From assembly GCA_902763365.1 (NCBI GenBank), contig CACWRT010000002.1, positions 1 through 64,000 on the forward strand: 64,000 nucleotides of DNA, given 5' to 3'. The notes under the pieces were generated by a model. The model saw only the letters and a program-made list of their open reading frames with translations. It was not told where the DNA came from and did not search any database. Origin of the DNA: an uncultured Ruminococcus sp. (GTDB lineage Bacteria; Bacillota; Clostridia; Oscillospirales; Acutalibacteraceae). Positions 33,282 to 42,458 of this stretch are shown one piece after another (position 1 is the stretch's first letter; each line of letters opens with the position of its first letter). Made by a program: the position numbers and the translations under genes.

Positions 33282-33896
33282 GTGATAGCAGTAATAGATT
33301 ATGGAGCAGGAAATCTGCAAAGTGTTGTAAAAGCGTTGAATTATATAGAATGTGAAACGCTTGTAACTAATAAGAAAGAGGATATTCTGAGGTGTGATGC
33401 GGCACTGCTTCCCGGGGTAGGTTCGTTTGGGGACGCTATGGACTGTATGATAAGATCCGGGGCAAAGGACGCTGCACTTGAGTTCATCTCTACAGGAAAA
33501 CCGTTTTTGGGAATATGTCTGGGACTGCAGCTGCTGTTCGGCGGAAGTGAGGAAAGCCCCGGGGTAAAGGGACTTGATCTGTTGAAGGGAAGTATAACAA
33601 AGATACCCGATGATAACGGGAAATTGAAGATACCGCATATGGGCTGGAATTCCCTTGAGATAAGAAATCGTGAGGGCTTGTATAAAGGAATAGAAGGCGA
33701 GCCCTATGTATATTTTGTACATTCGTATTATCTTAAAGCGGATGATGAGTCTGTAGTTTCCGCAAGAACACAGTATGGTACGTGGATAGATGCGTCAGTA
33801 CAGAAAGACAATGTATATGCAACACAGTTTCATCCTGAAAAAAGCGGTCAGGTAGGTTTGAAGATACTCAGAAATTTTGTTGAACTTACGAAATAG
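33282..33896 (+). CDS. hisH: Imidazole glycerol phosphate synthase, glutaminase subunit
   Basis: A 204-residue class-I glutamine amidotransferase that feeds ammonia to HisF in histidine synthesis. GICLGLQLL holds the catalytic cysteine, and the YATQFHPEKSG segment holds the His and Glu of the triad. The start codon is GTG, with AAGGAG 11 nt upstream. hisF follows in the same direction 287 nt later, separated by a repeat copy. Both genes are missing from the main his operon at 46-52 kb. Confidence 0.95.
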   Translation: MIAVIDYGAGNLQSVVKALNYIECETLVTNKKEDILRCDAALLPGVGSFGDAMDCMIRSGAKDAALEFISTGKPFLGICLGLQLLFGGSEESPGVKGLDLLKGSITKIPDDNGKLKIPHMGWNSLEIRNREGLYKGIEGEPYVYFVHSYYLKADDESVVSARTQYGTWIDASVQKDNVYATQFHPEKSGQVGLKILRNFVELTK

Positions 33897-33967
33897 TTCA
33901 TATTTATTGGTTTATGATTTATAGTTAATAGTATACAGCGGCTGAAAAACCGGCACTGAGCGGTTGG

Positions 33968-34114
33968 TATAAAATAATTATGGGAGAATTAAGTTTTTCA
34001 GTAACTTTGAGCGAGGAACATATAAAAACAGCCGATAAAAAAGTAACAACCGCGACAAATAAAGGTCGCTGCGAACCCCGCGTTACGGGACCTGCGGCTC
34101 GCCGGGCTGAGCGA
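33968..34114. repeat. Interspersed repeat family A, copy 6 (inverted)
   Basis: Reverse complement of the copy at 16494. It carries a degenerate TIR-like end (TATAAAATAATTATGGGAGA, 33968-33987), then the AT-rich core near 34045, then the GC-rich block ending in GCGGCTCGCCGGGC near 34107. It fills most of the hisH-hisF gap. Confidence 0.75.
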
Positions 34115-34172
34115 GTATAATATGAGCCTACATAATTATTCATTATTCACTATTAATTATTAATTAAAAAGA
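34105..34172 (+). repeat. Repeat family B leader before hisF
   Basis: A degenerate hairpin (GGCTGAGC...GAGCC) is followed by CATAATTATTCATTATTCAC and ATTAAAAAGAGG, the last providing the hisF ribosome binding site. Nearly the same order of elements precedes fhs at 37995-38066. Confidence 0.7.
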
Positions 34173-34183
34173 GGTGACGTGTA

Positions 34184-34945
34184 ATGTATGCAAAAAGAAT
34201 TATTCCGTGTCTTGACGTAAAGGACGGCAGGGTAGTAAAGGGGACAAGCTTTGTAAATCTTCGTGATGCAGGCGATCCGGTTGAATGTGCGAAGATTTAT
34301 GACAAGGAGGGCGCAGATGAGCTTGTGCTTCTCGATATAACAGCTTCAAGCGATGCAAGAAATATTATAACCGAAATTGTCAGAAAGGTTGCCGACTGTG
34401 TTTTCATACCTTTTACTGTCGGCGGCGGTATAAGAACGGTAGAAGATTTTACAGATATTCTTCGAGCAGGAGCAGATAAGGTTTCTGTAAATTCTGCAGC
34501 TGTTCACAGACCTGAAATTATTAACGAAGCATCTTACAAATTCGGCAGTCAGTGTATTGTTACTGCTATTGATGCCAAAAGAAGAGATGACGGTTCAGGT
34601 TGGGACGTTTACATAAACGGCGGTCGTATCAATACCGGAAGGGATGCAGTGAAATGGGCTGTCGAGGCTGAGAAAAGAGGAGCAGGAGAGATCCTCCTGA
34701 CAAGTATGGATTGTGACGGAGTGAAAAACGGTTATGATCTTGAGCTGACAAGAGCAGTTTCTGAAAATGTGGGTATTCCTGTTATTGCCTCCGGCGGTGC
34801 AGGCAATATGGAGCACTTCTACGACGCTTTTACTAAGGGTAAAGCTGATGCAGTCCTTGCAGCATCATTGTTCCATTTCGGCGAAATAGCAATTACGGAT
34901 CTCAAGGATTACCTTTCCAAAAAAGGTATTTCTGTCAGAATATAG
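34184..34945 (+). CDS. hisF: Imidazole glycerol phosphate synthase, cyclase subunit
   Basis: A 253-residue TIM barrel that uses ammonia from HisH to form imidazole glycerol phosphate and AICAR. Typical segments are [16 protein letters not shown] with the catalytic Asp near residue 11, [23 protein letters not shown] with the second catalytic Asp, and VIASGGAG. It pairs with hisH upstream. GAGGTG precedes the ATG and lies in the family B leader. Confidence 0.97.
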   Translation: MYAKRIIPCLDVKDGRVVKGTSFVNLRDAGDPVECAKIYDKEGADELVLLDITASSDARNIITEIVRKVADCVFIPFTVGGGIRTVEDFTDILRAGADKVSVNSAAVHRPEIINEASYKFGSQCIVTAIDAKRRDDGSGWDVYINGGRINTGRDAVKWAVEAEKRGAGEILLTSMDCDGVKNGYDLELTRAVSENVGIPVIASGGAGNMEHFYDAFTKGKADAVLAASLFHFGEIAITDLKDYLSKKGISVRI

Positions 34946-34963
34946 TTTTTAGTTTATAGAACA

Positions 34964-34993
34964 GCGGCTCAGAGTTTATTCACTCTGAGCCGC
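34964..34993 (+). terminator. Hairpin after hisF (family B stem)
   Basis: Perfect 12-bp stem GCGGCTCAGAGT/ACTCTGAGCCGC around TTATTC, followed by TTCTTCGG. The stem sequence is shared with the hairpin before fhs at 37995-38023. It probably ends hisH-hisF transcription and also serves the convergent methyltransferase gene, although the T-runs are poor. Confidence 0.65.
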
Positions 34994-35008
34994 TTCTTCG
35001 GTTTGTGG

Positions 35009-35680
35009 CTACCACAAAAACGGTACAAGTCTGTATTTTACTTTCTTCTTATAATCGGTATAACCCTCAAGCCCGCTTTCAAGAACCGTTTCTTCGTTTC
35101 TGATACGTTTTACTATAATAAACGGATATATCAGAAATATAAGAAAAGATATAAATGAACCTAACATAAGCGGAATCGACAGAAACATCAGTATCGTTGC
35201 CGAGTACATAGGATGCCTTACAATACCGTAAAGACCCGTGTCAATAACCCTCTGATTATTCTGTATCTCAACAGTTCTTGAAAGATAGGTATTTTCTCTC
35301 AGAACTTCCGCATACATGAGATATGATAATAAAAAAATCACTGAAAACAGGATTACTGTCCAGTCGGGCATTATAAGCCATCTGAAACGATAATTCAGAC
35401 CTGCCGTAACAAATCCTGCAACGAACATTATACCGCTGAGGAAAATAACTTCTTTCTGTTCTGAGCCCGATTCTTTTGCATTAAGCCTTTTTTCCAGCAG
35501 TTCTGGATTTTTTATTATTAAAACTATCCCTATAACAAACATAGGTATGAAAAGTATTCCTATAAAAACCCAGCCGTTCCAATAATCAAAACTGCCTGCC
35601 GGTAAGAAAACTAAAATCATTACCAGCAAAAATCCAAAAACAAACTTTGCCAGTGCTTTTAATAATATTCTGCCTTTCAT
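35009..35680 (-). CDS. Isoprenylcysteine carboxyl methyltransferase-like membrane protein
   Basis: A 223-residue integral membrane protein with about five helices and the ICMT/PEMT C-terminal signature TGLYGIVRHPMYSATILMF followed by RNEETVLESGLEGYTDYKKKVKYRLVPF. Members methylate small or lipid substrates with SAM; the bacterial substrate is unknown. The start is the first ATG of the frame. It lies downstream of, and in the same direction as, the CAP-domain gene. Confidence 0.88.
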   Translation of the reverse strand: MKGRILLKALAKFVFGFLLVMILVFLPAGSFDYWNGWVFIGILFIPMFVIGIVLIIKNPELLEKRLNAKESGSEQKEVIFLSGIMFVAGFVTAGLNYRFRWLIMPDWTVILFSVIFLLSYLMYAEVLRENTYLSRTVEIQNNQRVIDTGLYGIVRHPMYSATILMFLSIPLMLGSFISFLIFLIYPFIIVKRIRNEETVLESGLEGYTDYKKKVKYRLVPFLW

Positions 35681-35701
35681 TTATCATGCCTCATTTTATG
35701 A

Positions 35702-37555
35702 TCAGCTTGTGAACATCTGTGAATAATATTTTTTATAAATTCCGAGACCGACTTTTTTGTATTTATTGCATAGGATGTTCTCTTTGTGCATTTTTGAATT
35801 CATCCAGCCCTGCACAACATCCTTTACATCAGGATATCCCCATGCAATATTCTCTGCCATCGCTGTCGGAGTCTTTATACCGTATTCATCAAGTACGGTA
35901 AAGCATCTCGTTCCGTCAGGACGATTATGGTCGTACAATACTTCCAGCTCCTCGGCTCTGACATTTGCAGCAAACTGAAGATCAGTGTCAAGCTTCAGTG
36001 TTGTCAGTCCTGCTTTCTGTCTTTCTTTATTGATCAGATCAAGCTCTTCGTAAACCTTTTGAGGAATGCTGGCAGTAACAGTAAAATAGCTTGTTGTAAT
36101 GGTGTTACGGCTGTCTTTTGTATGTATCATATAGGCAGTGGTGCCTAAGCTTCTCGGACGCAGCTTCAATGTTTTGTTTGCGCTGTAGTTTTGTATTTTC
36201 TGCCACTGAGTTTTATTCGGCTCACGAGAGTATACTTCAAATGCTGAAGATGTGTCTTTGCTATTTATATTGTATGTAACAGAGTGACCGTAATCGCTTT
36301 TTATTTTTTCTTCGATGGAATCGTTAGTTTTGATGTCGATGGATCTGACAGTTATACTCTTGGTTTTCTGAGTACCATTCGCATCCTTTACGATCACTTG
36401 AATGACATATCTTCCTCGTCCTGTAAGTTTGATATTGGCAGTCTGTGTTGTCGAAAAGTCCCTCATTACTTTCCAATCCGAATTGTCGATCCTGTATTTG
36501 AAAGAGTACTGATAAGGCTGTACTCCACCCGATGCGGAAGCAGTTACGCTTACTGTACTGTTTCGGTCTAAAAGATCGGTGGTATTTGTCTTTGCTGATG
36601 CAGCAAGTGTCTGATTGGTATTATACTTTATGGTCAGATCTTTGATCACTGTGGAAGTCTTGCCGGACTTATCCTTTGCTGCTATTTTTATTTTGTGGAA
36701 TCCTGCGGATGCAAAAGTATATGTTTTTTTGGATACCTCCGTATAACCTACAAGCTTTTTATATCCCGAACCGTTTAAAGAATAGTAATAATCATACATA
36801 TACGGCTGTGTTCCGCCGGAAGCATTTGCGTTTATCGTAACACTCTGACCCTTGTTAATTACACTGCCGGACAGGGTCGATGTATTTTTCAGTGTCTGTC
36901 CCGTGTTATAGGAAACAGTCACCTTGAATATCTTATCAAGCACTTTGTTATCCTTGTCTTTAAGTGTGCAATGTACTTCATAATATCCCGCTGTACTGAA
37001 TTTTATTGCCATTGATGAGGTCGTACTGTAATTCTTTACAATATGCTCAGCACCCTTCTGATCTTTATAGTAATATTTGAAATTATACGGCATCGTTCCT
37101 CCCGAAGCAATTCCTTTTACAGTCACTGATCCGCCTTTGTTTATTGCTTTTGAAGAAATAGTGGAATTATTGACAGGCGGAGTATACTTTTCAAGTATAT
37201 TTATATTGAGATCACAGTATAATTCCTGATTATTTTTATCCTTCACATAGGATCTTATGGTGTAGTAACCTGCCTTTGATGCAGTAAATGAAGCAGTTTT
37301 TGAGGTACTGTAGCTTTTTATGGTATTCCAGTTTCCACTGCCTATCTTGTACAGGAATTTGTACTGATATGGCGCAGTTCCGCCTGATGTAACAGCTGTT
37401 ACTTCGATCTTAGCTCCCTGATATTTGGAAGAAACAGAGGAGGATACGCTCAGACTCATGCCGTTGGCGGCATTTACAGTGGCTGTGCCTGCTAAAATGA
37501 AAATTGCGGTTATTGCGGTAATAATAAGTGCGGCAGCTTGTTTTAATGTTTTCAT
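35702..37555 (-). CDS. Secreted CAP-domain protein with Ig-like repeats
   Basis: About 617 residues. A signal peptide (MKTLKQAAALIITAITAIFI, cleavage near AANG) is followed by at least four tandem repeats of about 90 residues sharing SGGT-PYQYKFYYK and G-Y-I---VKD, which look like bacterial Ig or Y_Y_Y-type modules. A C-terminal CAP/SCP domain follows (LINKERQKAGLTTL, RAEELEVLYDHNRPDG, AENIAWGY, MHKENILC). No sortase motif or dockerin is seen. I start at ATG 37555 because AGAAGG is 8 nt upstream; an ATG at 37561 sits too close to it. It is probably extracellular, with unknown ligand. Confidence 0.88.
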   Translation of the reverse strand: MKTLKQAAALIITAITAIFILAGTATVNAANGMSLSVSSSVSSKYQGAKIEVTAVTSGGTAPYQYKFLYKIGSGNWNTIKSYSTSKTASFTASKAGYYTIRSYVKDKNNQELYCDLNINILEKYTPPVNNSTISSKAINKGGSVTVKGIASGGTMPYNFKYYYKDQKGAEHIVKNYSTTSSMAIKFSTAGYYEVHCTLKDKDNKVLDKIFKVTVSYNTGQTLKNTSTLSGSVINKGQSVTINANASGGTQPYMYDYYYSLNGSGYKKLVGYTEVSKKTYTFASAGFHKIKIAAKDKSGKTSTVIKDLTIKYNTNQTLAASAKTNTTDLLDRNSTVSVTASASGGVQPYQYSFKYRIDNSDWKVMRDFSTTQTANIKLTGRGRYVIQVIVKDANGTQKTKSITVRSIDIKTNDSIEEKIKSDYGHSVTYNINSKDTSSAFEVYSREPNKTQWQKIQNYSANKTLKLRPRSLGTTAYMIHTKDSRNTITTSYFTVTASIPQKVYEELDLINKERQKAGLTTLKLDTDLQFAANVRAEELEVLYDHNRPDGTRCFTVLDEYGIKTPTAMAENIAWGYPDVKDVVQGWMNSKMHKENILCNKYKKVGLGIYKKYYSQMFTS

Positions 37556-37678
37556 TTTCATCACCTTCTGATGTTGATCTTTGTATAAATGGATTGGTAT
37601 TGAATGACTTGGATCATTTTAATAATGTGTATAAATTGTACATTAACTTTTAACATCTGATCGAATTTTATTATAATT

Positions 37679-37707
37679 ATTGTACCACTGTTAAAATAAT
37701 AAATCAA
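37679..37707 (-). promoter_or_regulatory. Predicted promoter of the CAP-domain gene
   Basis: On the minus strand TTGATT (37702-37707) and TACAAT (37679-37684) are 17 bp apart, giving a leader of about 115 nt. The rest of 37708-37940 is AT-rich intergenic DNA in which I see no gene. Confidence 0.55.
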
Positions 37708-37944
37708 TTGACTTAAATATAAAAATATAGGCAATAAATTGTAGATTGTGCAAAATAAACAGTATAATAAAAAGATTAATATACAGCAGAGCCTTTTAAA
37801 AACAAAAAGTAAATCTGCTGAATATAAGAGTAAAGGGATTTAACTTTGAGACGCCTGTCTATAACCTCCCGACTAAAACTATTTCTCTGAATGACAGTAT
37901 GTTGAATAAAATAAAAAATATAGACTTAAAAATAATAAATATTA

Positions 37945-37973
37945 TTGTATAAAGCGAAAAACTGTGTTAAAAT
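37945..37973 (+). promoter_or_regulatory. Predicted promoter of fhs
   Basis: TTGTAT (37945-37950) and TAAAAT (37968-37973) with a 17-bp spacer, about 105 nt upstream of the fhs start. The transcript would begin just before the family B hairpin. Confidence 0.5.
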
Positions 37974-37994
37974 AAAGAGTATCAAAGATAAGAT

Positions 37995-38066
37995 GCGGCT
38001 CAGAGGGAGTAAACTCTGAGCCGACATAATTATTCATTATTCACTATTCACTATTCATTAAAAAGA
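37995..38066 (+). repeat. Repeat family B leader before fhs
   Basis: Hairpin GCGGCTCAGAG/CTCTGAGCCG (37995-38005, 38014-38023), then CATAATTATTCATTATTCAC, then ATTAAAAAGAGG, which is the ribosome binding site of fhs. The arrangement mirrors 34105-34172 before hisF; the stem also recurs after hisF. Confidence 0.75.
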
Positions 38067-38079
38067 GGAGAGAATAAGA

Positions 38080-39747
38080 ATGCTTACTGATATTGAAATT
38101 GCCCAGAAAGCCGACATAAAACATATTCGTGATATAGCAGGTAAACTCGGTATACCCGAGGATGATCTCGAATATTACGGTAAATATAAAGCAAAGCTTT
38201 CTGAAGAGCTTATCAAAAGAACCGAAAACAATAATAACGGAAAGCTCATTCTTGTAACTGCTATCAATCCTACTCCGGCAGGAGAAGGTAAGACAACTGT
38301 TTCGGTAGGACTTGCGGATTCGCTCAGTGCAGCAGGTAAAAAAACAGCAGTCTGTCTGAGAGAACCATCACTCGGACCTGTTTTCGGAATAAAGGGAGGC
38401 GCTGCCGGCGGCGGTTATTCTCAGGTCATACCTATGGAAGATATAAATCTTCATTTCACGGGAGATATGCACGCTATTACGGCAGCAAATAATCTTTGCT
38501 GCGCTATGCTCGATAATCATATACAGCAGGGTAATACTCTGACAATTGATGTGAGAAAGATACTTATAAAAAGATGTCTTGACATGAATGACAGAGAGCT
38601 TCGTAATATCGTTGCAGGTCTTGGCGGGAGAGTCAACGGCGTTCCCCGTGAGGATGGTTTTATAATTACTGTGGCAAGTGAAGTAATGGCTATTCTTTGC
38701 CTGGCAGCGGATATTGATGATCTGAAGATCAGACTCGGTAATATTCTTATTGCATATAACACTGACGGAGATCCTGTTTTTGCAAAGGATATCAAGGCCG
38801 ATGGTGCAATGGCAGCACTTCTGAAAGATGCTGTAAAGCCGAATCTTGTACAGACGCTTGAGGGTACCCCCGCAATAATGCACGGCGGACCTTTTGCAAA
38901 TATCGCTCACGGATGTAACTCTGTAAGAGCAACTAAGTTAGGTCTTAAACTTGCTGATTATGTTGTTACAGAAGCAGGCTTCGGTTCTGATCTCGGCGCT
39001 GAAAAATTTTTTGACATAAAATGCAGAAAAGCAGGTCTTTGTCCCTCGGCTGTTGTAATTGTTGCAACAGTAAGAGCGCTTAAATATAACGGCGGTGTTC
39101 CGAAAGCCGAGCTTTCAAAAGAAAATACAGACGCTCTGAGAAAGGGTATAGTAAATCTGGGAGTACATATAGACAATATGCAGAATTTCGGCGTTCCTAC
39201 AGTAGTTGCAATAAACAGATTTGCAGCGGATACTGAAGCTGAACTTGAGATGATCAAGGAATTCTGCGAGCAGCATAATTCCGAATTTGCTGTTGCCGAA
39301 ATGTTCATGAAGGGCAGTGAAGGCGGTAAGGATATCGCAGCTAAGGTAATTGCTGCAACTGAGAAGCCGTCACAGTTGTGTCTGACTTATGACGATAACG
39401 CGTCAGTAAAAGATAAGATACTTGCAGTGGCTAAGAAAATATACAGAGCAGACGGTGTTACATATACTACTCAGGCGCTTAAAGCGCTTGCCGATATTGA
39501 AAAGCTTGATACTGCCAATCTTCCTGTATGTATTGCAAAAACCCAGTATTCACTGTCCGATGACCCGTCTAAGCTTGGTAAGCCTGAGGGCTATAGTATC
39601 ACAGTAAGAGATGTAAGACTCTCAAACGGTGCAGGCTTCATTGTAGTATATACAGGTGATATCATGACAATGCCCGGACTTCCGAAGGTTCCTGCTGCGG
39701 AAAAAATAGACGTTGATTCAAACGGCAGAATAACAGGACTTTTCTGA
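38080..39747 (+). CDS. fhs: Formate-tetrahydrofolate ligase
   Basis: A 555-residue ATP-dependent ligase that makes 10-formyl-THF from formate, feeding one-carbon metabolism and, in acetogens, the Wood-Ljungdahl pathway. Recognised from [19 protein letters not shown] (P-loop), [22 protein letters not shown] and [16 protein letters not shown]. Length is normal. GAGGAG in the family B leader precedes the ATG. It appears monocistronic. Confidence 0.97.
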   Translation: MLTDIEIAQKADIKHIRDIAGKLGIPEDDLEYYGKYKAKLSEELIKRTENNNNGKLILVTAINPTPAGEGKTTVSVGLADSLSAAGKKTAVCLREPSLGPVFGIKGGAAGGGYSQVIPMEDINLHFTGDMHAITAANNLCCAMLDNHIQQGNTLTIDVRKILIKRCLDMNDRELRNIVAGLGGRVNGVPREDGFIITVASEVMAILCLAADIDDLKIRLGNILIAYNTDGDPVFAKDIKADGAMAALLKDAVKPNLVQTLEGTPAIMHGGPFANIAHGCNSVRATKLGLKLADYVVTEAGFGSDLGAEKFFDIKCRKAGLCPSAVVIVATVRALKYNGGVPKAELSKENTDALRKGIVNLGVHIDNMQNFGVPTVVAINRFAADTEAELEMIKEFCEQHNSEFAVAEMFMKGSEGGKDIAAKVIAATEKPSQLCLTYDDNASVKDKILAVAKKIYRADGVTYTTQALKALADIEKLDTANLPVCIAKTQYSLSDDPSKLGKPEGYSITVRDVRLSNGAGFIVVYTGDIMTMPGLPKVPAAEKIDVDSNGRITGLF

Positions 39748-39841
39748 TCTGACCGTAAATACAATACCAATTATTATTGCCGTATATGCTCATGCTTTTA
39801 CGGAAGTAATACAGAATAATATACAGAAAGAGGAAAGACAT

Positions 39842-40264
39842 TTGCAGATTTTCAGGACTTTATCTGAAGAGGAAACAGAAAAGATTGGCGGACGTCTCGC
39901 GGTATCTTTAAAAGGAAATGAGGTCATAGCTTTGTCCGGAGGTCTCGGCGCAGGTAAAACTGCTTTTACAAGAGGCTTCTGTGCAGCTTTGGGAGTGGAT
40001 GACGGTGTATCAAGTCCGACATTTGCTCTTGTGCATGAATATTCGGGGAAATTTCCTGTATATCACTTCGATATGTACAGGGTGACGTCGTGGGATGATC
40101 TTTATACAACAGGATTTTTTGACTATATGGACAGCGGTATACTAATTATTGAGTGGAGCGAAAATATAGTTGAATTCCTTCCCGAAAAAAGAATAAACGT
40201 TGCTATAGAAACTGTCTCCGATAACGAAAGAGAAATACGCATCGAAGGAGCTGATAGGTTATGA
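39842..40264 (+). CDS. tsaE: tRNA t6A synthesis ATPase TsaE
   Basis: A 140-residue P-loop ATPase that drives turnover of the TsaBD complex in t6A37 tRNA modification. SGGLGAGKTAFTRGF is the Walker A motif, and SSPTFALVHEY and FDMYRV follow as in the family. The start is TTG at 39842 with GAGGAAAG upstream; no ATG is available near it. It overlaps tsaB by 4 nt (ATGA), the usual tsaE-tsaB coupling. Confidence 0.94.
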   Translation: MQIFRTLSEEETEKIGGRLAVSLKGNEVIALSGGLGAGKTAFTRGFCAALGVDDGVSSPTFALVHEYSGKFPVYHFDMYRVTSWDDLYTTGFFDYMDSGILIIEWSENIVEFLPEKRINVAIETVSDNEREIRIEGADRL

Positions 40265-40974
40265 AGATACTGGCAATAGATACAAGCGCCCTGCCTGTTT
40301 CGGCTGCACTTGTTGAGGACGGCAGACTCCTTGGAGAGTTCTACCTTAATATCCGCACCACACACAGTCAGACATTGATGCCTGTAATATCATCTTTACT
40401 GGAAAGTTCAAAAACAGATACAGAAAGTATTGATCTTTTTGCAGTTAATGCAGGTCCGGGTTCATTTACAGGTGTAAGGATAGGCGTTGCTTCTGTAAAA
40501 GGAATTGCGATGCCGCTTGATAAACCATGCGCACAGGTATCGACTCTTGAATCAATGGCTTATTCAATGCCGTATACCTGCGGTGTAGTATGTGCGGTTA
40601 TGGATGCAAGATGTCAGCAGGTTTATAATGCGCTCTTCCGTCTTGATAACGGCAGGGTTGAAAGAATCACTGAGGATAGGGCTTTGTCTTTGGAAGAGCT
40701 TGCTGCGGAACTTGAGTATTATGATAAAACTGTATATCTGACAGGTGACGGGGCAGAGCTTTGCTATGACAATTTCGGAGATAAAATGGATAACATTGTC
40801 CTTACTCCAGCCAACATTCGTTTTCAGCATGCTTACGGAACAGCGATGGCAGCGATGAATATGGCTCAGAATAGTCAGCTGTGCAGCTGCGATGAGCTTA
40901 TGCCTGTATACCTTCGTCTGCCTCAGGCTGAAAGAGAGCTTAAAGAAAAACAGAAAAAAATAAATAAAGAATAA
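40261..40974 (+). CDS. tsaB: tRNA t6A synthesis protein TsaB
   Basis: A 237-residue ASKHA-fold partner of TsaD in threonylcarbamoyladenosine synthesis. MKILAIDTSALPVSAAL, the VNAGPGSFTGVRIGVASVKG motif and VVCAVMDARCQQVY are typical of the family. It overlaps tsaE by 4 nt and is followed 21 nt later by rpiB. The canonical tsaD is not in the window; a TsaD paralog lies at 60261-61226. Confidence 0.94.
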   Translation: MKILAIDTSALPVSAALVEDGRLLGEFYLNIRTTHSQTLMPVISSLLESSKTDTESIDLFAVNAGPGSFTGVRIGVASVKGIAMPLDKPCAQVSTLESMAYSMPYTCGVVCAVMDARCQQVYNALFRLDNGRVERITEDRALSLEELAAELEYYDKTVYLTGDGAELCYDNFGDKMDNIVLTPANIRFQHAYGTAMAAMNMAQNSQLCSCDELMPVYLRLPQAERELKEKQKKINKE

Positions 40975-40995
40975 TTATTGAAAAGGGGAATAAAA

Positions 40996-41451
40996 ATGAA
41001 AGTATCATTAGGTGCCGATCACGGTGCATTTGAGTTGAAAGAAGCAGTAAAAAAACATCTCGAAGAAAAAGGGATTGAGTTCGAAGATTTCGGATGCTAT
41101 TCAAAAGAATCTGTTGATTATCCTAAATATGCCTTTCTTGCAGCAAATGCTGTTGCAAAGGGAGAATGTGATTTCGGTATAATCTGCTGTACAACGGGAC
41201 TGGGCGTATCAATGGCTGCAAATAAAGTAAAAGGTGTAAGAGCGGCTGTATGTACCAGCGAGATGCTCGCAGAGATGACGAGAAGACATAATAATGCGAA
41301 CGTTATTTGTATGGGACAGAAGGTTGTAAGCGAAGATCTTGCAATGAAAATGATCGATATATTCCTTTCCACAGAATTCGAAGGCGGAAGACATGAACGC
41401 AGGGTTTCTCTTCTGACAGACATAGAAAACGGAAAAGAACTTACAGTGTAA
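40996..41451 (+). CDS. rpiB: Ribose-5-phosphate isomerase B
   Basis: A 151-residue RpiB/LacAB-family isomerase of the pentose phosphate pathway. MKVSLGADHGAFELKEAVK, the catalytic cysteine segment IICCTTGLGVSMAANKV and RRHNNANVICMG are diagnostic. I start at ATG 40996 with AAGGGGA upstream; an in-frame ATG-containing extension lies before it. It is probably cotranscribed with tsaE-tsaB and ends at a hairpin terminator. Confidence 0.93.
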   Translation: MKVSLGADHGAFELKEAVKKHLEEKGIEFEDFGCYSKESVDYPKYAFLAANAVAKGECDFGIICCTTGLGVSMAANKVKGVRAAVCTSEMLAEMTRRHNNANVICMGQKVVSEDLAMKMIDIFLSTEFEGGRHERRVSLLTDIENGKELTV

Positions 41452-41456
41452 AACTA

Positions 41457-41493
41457 CCCGTCCGGTATACCAGAAACAGGCATATCGGACGGG
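41457..41493. terminator. Hairpin between rpiB and the Cys-rich peptide gene
   Basis: Stem CCCGTCCGGTAT/ATATCGGACGGG with one G-T pair, between convergent genes. The T-tract is weak (ATCAGTTTATTTT). Confidence 0.65.
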
Positions 41494-41523
41494 ATCAGTT
41501 TATTTTACGGTATTATCGGAAAA

Positions 41524-41658
41524 TCAGCAGCCGCATCCGCAGTTGTTGTCGCCGCATCCGCAGCCGTTGTTGTTATTACCGCCGCAGCAGCAGAGGATGA
41601 TGATAAGAAGAATAATCCAGCTGCAATTACCATTACCAAAACAATTGTTACCACACAT
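41524..41658 (-). CDS. 44-residue Cys/Gly/Asn-rich membrane peptide
   Basis: The minus strand encodes MCGNNCFGNGNCSW, a hydrophobic helix (IILLIIIL, about residues 15-22), CCCGG and a tail of GCGCG and NNCGCGC repeats; eleven of 44 residues are cysteine. A perfect AAAGGAGG is 8 nt before the ATG, and a small hairpin (CCGGG/CCCGG) lies in the leader. It is below usual ORF length cutoffs. I do not recognise a characterised family; similar tiny Cys-rich peptides with a single helix are known from spore-formers, so a spore or membrane role is a guess. Confidence 0.8.
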   Translation of the reverse strand: MCGNNCFGNGNCSWIILLIIILCCCGGNNNNGCGCGDNNCGCGC

Positions 41659-41749
41659 AATCGTGTCCTCCTTTTATTACCGGGTTATTGTTTTTTGTTT
41701 CCCGGTTATATTACATACTACTCAGAATACAGAAAAGTGTTACTTGGAT

Positions 41750-41964
41750 AGTTTATAGTTTATAGTTTTTAGTTTATAGAAAATGGTTTGCGGTAAGAAC
41801 AAGGAGCAGCGAAGGACTCAGGAAAAAATATAGCGTAAAAGTTTCGTCCACCTTTTCAAAGGTGGCGGATTCCAAAGGCAGCGCCTTTGGCGGAGTGCAG
41901 AGGCGGAGCCTTGCACGGGGGAAAGGGGCGGCTGCCCCTCCGAAAAAGAGGCTGAGCCGGGGGC
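41750..41964. repeat. Intergenic repeat cluster, AT-rich then GC-rich
   Basis: 41761-41781 (TATAGTTTTTAGTTTATAGA and one more A) is identical to 34941-34961 behind hisF. From about 41846 come four GC-rich palindromes in a row: CCACCTTTTCAAAGGTGG, CCAAAGGCAGCGCCTTTGG, a GAGGCGGAGCC block and GGGGCGGCTGCCCC. The cluster ends directly at the -35 box of the zinc operon. No gene is seen in 41659-42032; antisense open frames here are artefacts of the palindromes. Confidence 0.7.
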
Positions 41965-41993
41965 TTGACAAGAGTGATAAAGGATGGTAAAAT
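41965..41993 (+). promoter_or_regulatory. Promoter of the zinc uptake operon
   Basis: TTGACA (41965-41970) and TAAAAT (41988-41993) with a 17-bp spacer. ATGAAAATGATTTCC (41994-42008) overlies the start of transcription and is a plausible Fur/Zur-type half-palindromic operator. The -35 box abuts a GC-rich repeat. Confidence 0.65.
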
Positions 41994-42032
41994 GAAAATG
42001 ATTTCCAAATCTGAAAAAGGGTGAGCGAAAAA

Positions 42033-42458
42033 ATGAATCAAAGTTCGGGGTATAAGACAAAGCAGCGTCAGGCAATACTTGACTACCTTATGGATAACAG
42101 AGATGAGCACGTAACTGCTGCAAGCATATCGGAACATCTTGAGCAGAACGGTTCAAGGGTAGGAACGACAACTATATACAGACACCTTGACAAACTTCTT
42201 GAACAGGGGCTTGTCAGAAAATATACCGTAGACGGTACAACATCGGCTTGTTTTCAGTTTGCAGGAAAAGGAGAGAATTGCAGAGAGCATTTTCATCTTA
42301 AATGCGAGAAATGCGGAAAGCTAATACATCTGAGCTGCAGCAGGGTAGATACCCTTTGCAGTCATATATGTGAGGAACACGGGTTTGATATAGACTATTT
42401 CCGAACCGTATTTTACGGAGTATGCAAAGAGTGCAGAGAAGCGGAGGAATTAAATTGA
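42033..42458 (+). CDS. Fur-family metal regulator (Zur-like)
   Basis: A 141-residue regulator with an N-terminal winged helix (TKQRQAILDYLM, TTTIYRHLDKLLEQGLVRKY) and metal sites HFHLKCEKCGKLIHL and a C-terminal CKEC, the structural zinc pair. Being the first gene of a znu operon strongly suggests a zinc-responsive Zur. I start at ATG 42033, with AAGGGTGAG upstream; GTG 42021 lies within that ribosome binding site. Its TGA overlaps the TTG start of znuA. Confidence 0.88.
   Translation: MNQSSGYKTKQRQAILDYLMDNRDEHVTAASISEHLEQNGSRVGTTTIYRHLDKLLEQGLVRKYTVDGTTSACFQFAGKGENCREHFHLKCEKCGKLIHLSCSRVDTLCSHICEEHGFDIDYFRTVFYGVCKECREAEELN

Noticed and set aside
41774..42137. Several minus-strand frames over the GC-rich cluster
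   Set aside because: They are produced by the palindromic repeats and the antisense of the Fur-family gene.
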